Shown: piece after piece, positions 6,223-7,661 of the stretch
Layout of the letters: each line of letters opens with the position of its first letter
Numbering within the stretch: the stretch's first letter is position 1
DNA from: Pseudomonas sp.
GTDB lineage: Bacteria > Pseudomonadota > Gammaproteobacteria > Pseudomonadales > Pseudomonadaceae
DNA: 7,661 bases
Assembly: GCA_029240955.1 (NCBI GenBank)
Contig: JARDZH010000071.1
Location: 1-7,661, forward strand
Reading direction: 5' to 3'
Program-made: the position numbers and the translations under genes
Notes under the pieces: generated by a model
The model's database searches: none
What the model was told of the DNA's origin: nothing
Seen by the model: the letters and a program-made list of their open reading frames with translations, nothing else

Positions 6223-6891
6223 ATGATAGACCTTGGTTCGTGGAATCTCAGCATTCCAGTGGGCTCACCTCCTAAAACCATTGAAACCTCGCAATTGACG
6301 CGGGGATACGACGGCAAATATTTCGAATCGCATACAAACCGGATCTTCTTCTGGTCGCCCGTTACCGGTACTCGTACCGAAAACGCCAAGTATCCGCGCA
6401 GCGAGCTACGCGAAACGTGGTCCAACGGCACCCTGCACAACTGGAAATACCCTGACGCCGACAACTTCCTGAACGCGACGCTCGAAGTGAATCAGGTTCC
6501 GTCATCGGGCAAGATCGTCATTGGCCAGATTCACGCTTATCAAAGCACCGAACCGATGGTCAAAGTCGAGTACCAGTACAAGCAGGATCAATCCGCCGGC
6601 AACATTGTCGTCAAGGTCCGTAACCGCTTCGACGATAAACACAGCCGGGTTATCAAGCTGGCCGAAGGCGTTCCGCTCAACGAGCGCTTCAAATACATCA
6701 TCCATCTCAGTCGACGCGGAGAACTCAGCGTGAGCGCGCGCGACATGAACTGGAAGACCAAGGTTAGCGCAACCTGGCGCGACAAACCGCTCTATTTCAA
6801 GGCTGGCGTGTACGTACAGGACAATAAAGGCTACTCCAACGAAGGCGGCAAGGCCACGTTCTATAACCTGGATATCGATCACAACACCTGA
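6223..6891 (+). CDS. Polysaccharide lyase family 7 (alginate lyase), no signal peptide
   Basis: A complete 222-residue single-domain PL7 protein, similar in size and motifs to my recollection of P. aeruginosa PA1167. PL7 enzymes cleave alginate by beta-elimination in a jelly-roll cleft. The three family motifs are present in order: RSELRE (59-64), QIH (102-104) and YFKAGVYVQ (191-199). These supply the expected catalytic Arg59, Gln102, His104 and Tyr197. Isoleucine in QIH is usually linked with preference for guluronate-containing alginate; this is a family trend, not proof. The third motif has Val198 where many PL7 enzymes have Asn. The N terminus (MIDLGSWNLSIPVGSPP) is not a signal peptide and there is no carbohydrate-binding module, so a cytoplasmic or non-Sec location is predicted. 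By hand count 240 sampled coding bases are about 51% GC, below the neighbours. The gene has its own sigma-70-like promoter and a strong terminator, and faces away from the cyclic-di-GMP regulator. Confidence 0.92.
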   Translation: MIDLGSWNLSIPVGSPPKTIETSQLTRGYDGKYFESHTNRIFFWSPVTGTRTENAKYPRSELRETWSNGTLHNWKYPDADNFLNATLEVNQVPSSGKIVIGQIHAYQSTEPMVKVEYQYKQDQSAGNIVVKVRNRFDDKHSRVIKLAEGVPLNERFKYIIHLSRRGELSVSARDMNWKTKVSATWRDKPLYFKAGVYVQDNKGYSNEGGKATFYNLDIDHNT

Positions 6892-6904
6892 GCGCACTTA
6901 AAAG

Positions 6905-6940
6905 AAAAGGCCCGCACTCTTTCGAATGCGGGCCTTTTTT
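6905..6940. terminator. Bidirectional rho-independent terminator between alginate lyase and putP
   Basis: A 12-bp perfect stem, AAAAGGCCCGCA (6905-6916) with TGCGGGCCTTTT (6927-6938), and a 10-base loop. T residues run through 6940 on the plus strand, and the A-rich left flank gives a U tract on the minus strand. It starts 13 bp after the lyase stop and lies 15 bp beyond the putP stop, so it serves both convergent genes. Confidence 0.92.
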
Positions 6941-6955
6941 ATACGGAGCGAAGTA

Positions 6956-7661
6956 TCAACGACCCGCTTTGAACTCACTTTCGGCTGCCAGGAAGCGTTC
7001 CTGCATGCTGGTCGAAGCACGCTTGCCGATGCGGCTGAAGACCACGATGGCGATACTGGCGAACAGGAAGCCCGGGATGATTTCGTACAACCCAATGGTA
7101 TCGAACTGCTTCCAGAGCACGACGGTCAGCGCGCCCACCACAACGCCCGCCAAGGCACCGTTACGAGTCATGCCTTTCCACAGCACCGAAATCAGCACCA
7201 CCGGCCCGAACGCTGCACCGAAGCCGGCCCAGGCATAGCTCACCAGACCCAGCACGCGGTTCTCAGGATTGGCTGCGAGCATGATCGCCACCAGAGCAAC
7301 CAGCAGAACCATCGCGCGGCCGACCCAGACCAGCTCAAGCTGCGAAGCACCCTTGCGCAGATAGGCCTTATAGAAGTCTTCGGTCAGCGCGCTCGAGCAC
7401 ACCAGCAGCTGGCAGCTCAAGGTACTCATCACGGCCGCCAGAATGGCGGACAGCAGCACACCGGCAATCCACGGGTTGAACAGCAGTTTTGCCAGTTCGA
7501 TGAACACCCGCTCAGGGTTTTCGGTGACAGGACCTGCCACGTCAGGGTTTGCCGAGAAATAGGCGATGCCGAAAAAGCCCACTGCAACCGTACCGCCCAG
7601 GCACAGGATCATCCAGGTCATGGAAATGCGGCGAGCATTGGCGATCGACTTGACCGAGTCA
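6956..7661 (-). CDS. putP: Sodium/proline symporter PutP, C-terminal 234 residues (5' partial)
   Basis: The frame stays open to the window's right edge, reading DSVKSIANARRISMTWMILC, so the ATG at 7619-7621 is internal. PutP is an inner-membrane protein of about 500 residues in the solute:sodium symporter family and imports L-proline with Na+. The visible part carries several membrane helices. One contains ILAAVMSTLSCQLLVCSSALTED, where the Ser-Thr pair (codons 7421-7426) corresponds to E. coli PutP Ser340/Thr341, proposed Na+ ligands. Later helices include VLGLVSYAWAGFGAAFGPVV and LYEIIPGFLFASIAIVVF. The C terminus is a short hydrophilic tail ending SEFKAGR. The usual partner putA (proline dehydrogenase) is not in the window. 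It shares a terminator with the alginate lyase. Confidence 0.93.
   Translation of the reverse strand, partial: DSVKSIANARRISMTWMILCLGGTVAVGFFGIAYFSANPDVAGPVTENPERVFIELAKLLFNPWIAGVLLSAILAAVMSTLSCQLLVCSSALTEDFYKAYLRKGASQLELVWVGRAMVLLVALVAIMLAANPENRVLGLVSYAWAGFGAAFGPVVLISVLWKGMTRNGALAGVVVGALTVVLWKQFDTIGLYEIIPGFLFASIAIVVFSRIGKRASTSMQERFLAAESEFKAGR

Noticed and set aside
1..7661. Mobile element, defence system, prophage or CRISPR content.
   Set aside because: There are no transposase, integrase, terminal repeats, spacer arrays or toxin-antitoxin-like pairs; apart from the AT-richer lyase, the genes look like ordinary chromosomal genes.

Overview
The window looks like ordinary chromosome of a fluorescent Pseudomonas. 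The P. syringae lineage is my best guess, but no species can be proved from the sequence alone. This rests on GC-rich coding sequence, a Pseudomonas-like YccS C-terminal half and PutP, and stand-alone genes of families common in that genus. No insertion sequence, phage gene, integrase, tRNA, rRNA or CRISPR array is visible.

Layout, left to right: (1) the 3' two-thirds of a YccS/FUSC-type inner-membrane protein gene (+), cut by the left edge. (2) A periplasmic solute-binding protein gene (-), whose 3' end overlaps yccS tail to tail by 38 bp. (3) A 209-bp divergent intergenic region with a bulged inverted repeat and a sigma-54-like promoter, followed by an ElaA-type GNAT acetyltransferase gene (+). 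(4) A leftward block of three genes: a 710-residue response regulator with REC, PAS, GGDEF and EAL domains, then a YgjP-like zinc metallopeptidase, then a small winged-helix protein. No clear terminator separates them. (5) A 315-bp divergent control region with short dyads and a good sigma-70-type promoter facing right. (6) A small PL7 alginate lyase gene (+) without a signal peptide. (7) A strong bidirectional terminator. (8) The 3' part of putP (-), the sodium/proline symporter, cut by the right edge.

The genes do not form one pathway. The most coherent pairing is the divergent one: a cyclic-di-GMP signalling response regulator back to back with an alginate-degrading enzyme. Cyclic-di-GMP controls alginate and other exopolysaccharide production in pseudomonads, so shared control is plausible but unproven. 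The regulator's EAL domain has a serine at the usual metal-binding asparagine and a changed loop 6, while its GGDEF active and inhibitory sites are intact. It may therefore make cyclic-di-GMP rather than break it down.

I found no convincing new multi-gene system. The findings concern residue-level oddities, promoter candidates, gene pairings and compositional differences.
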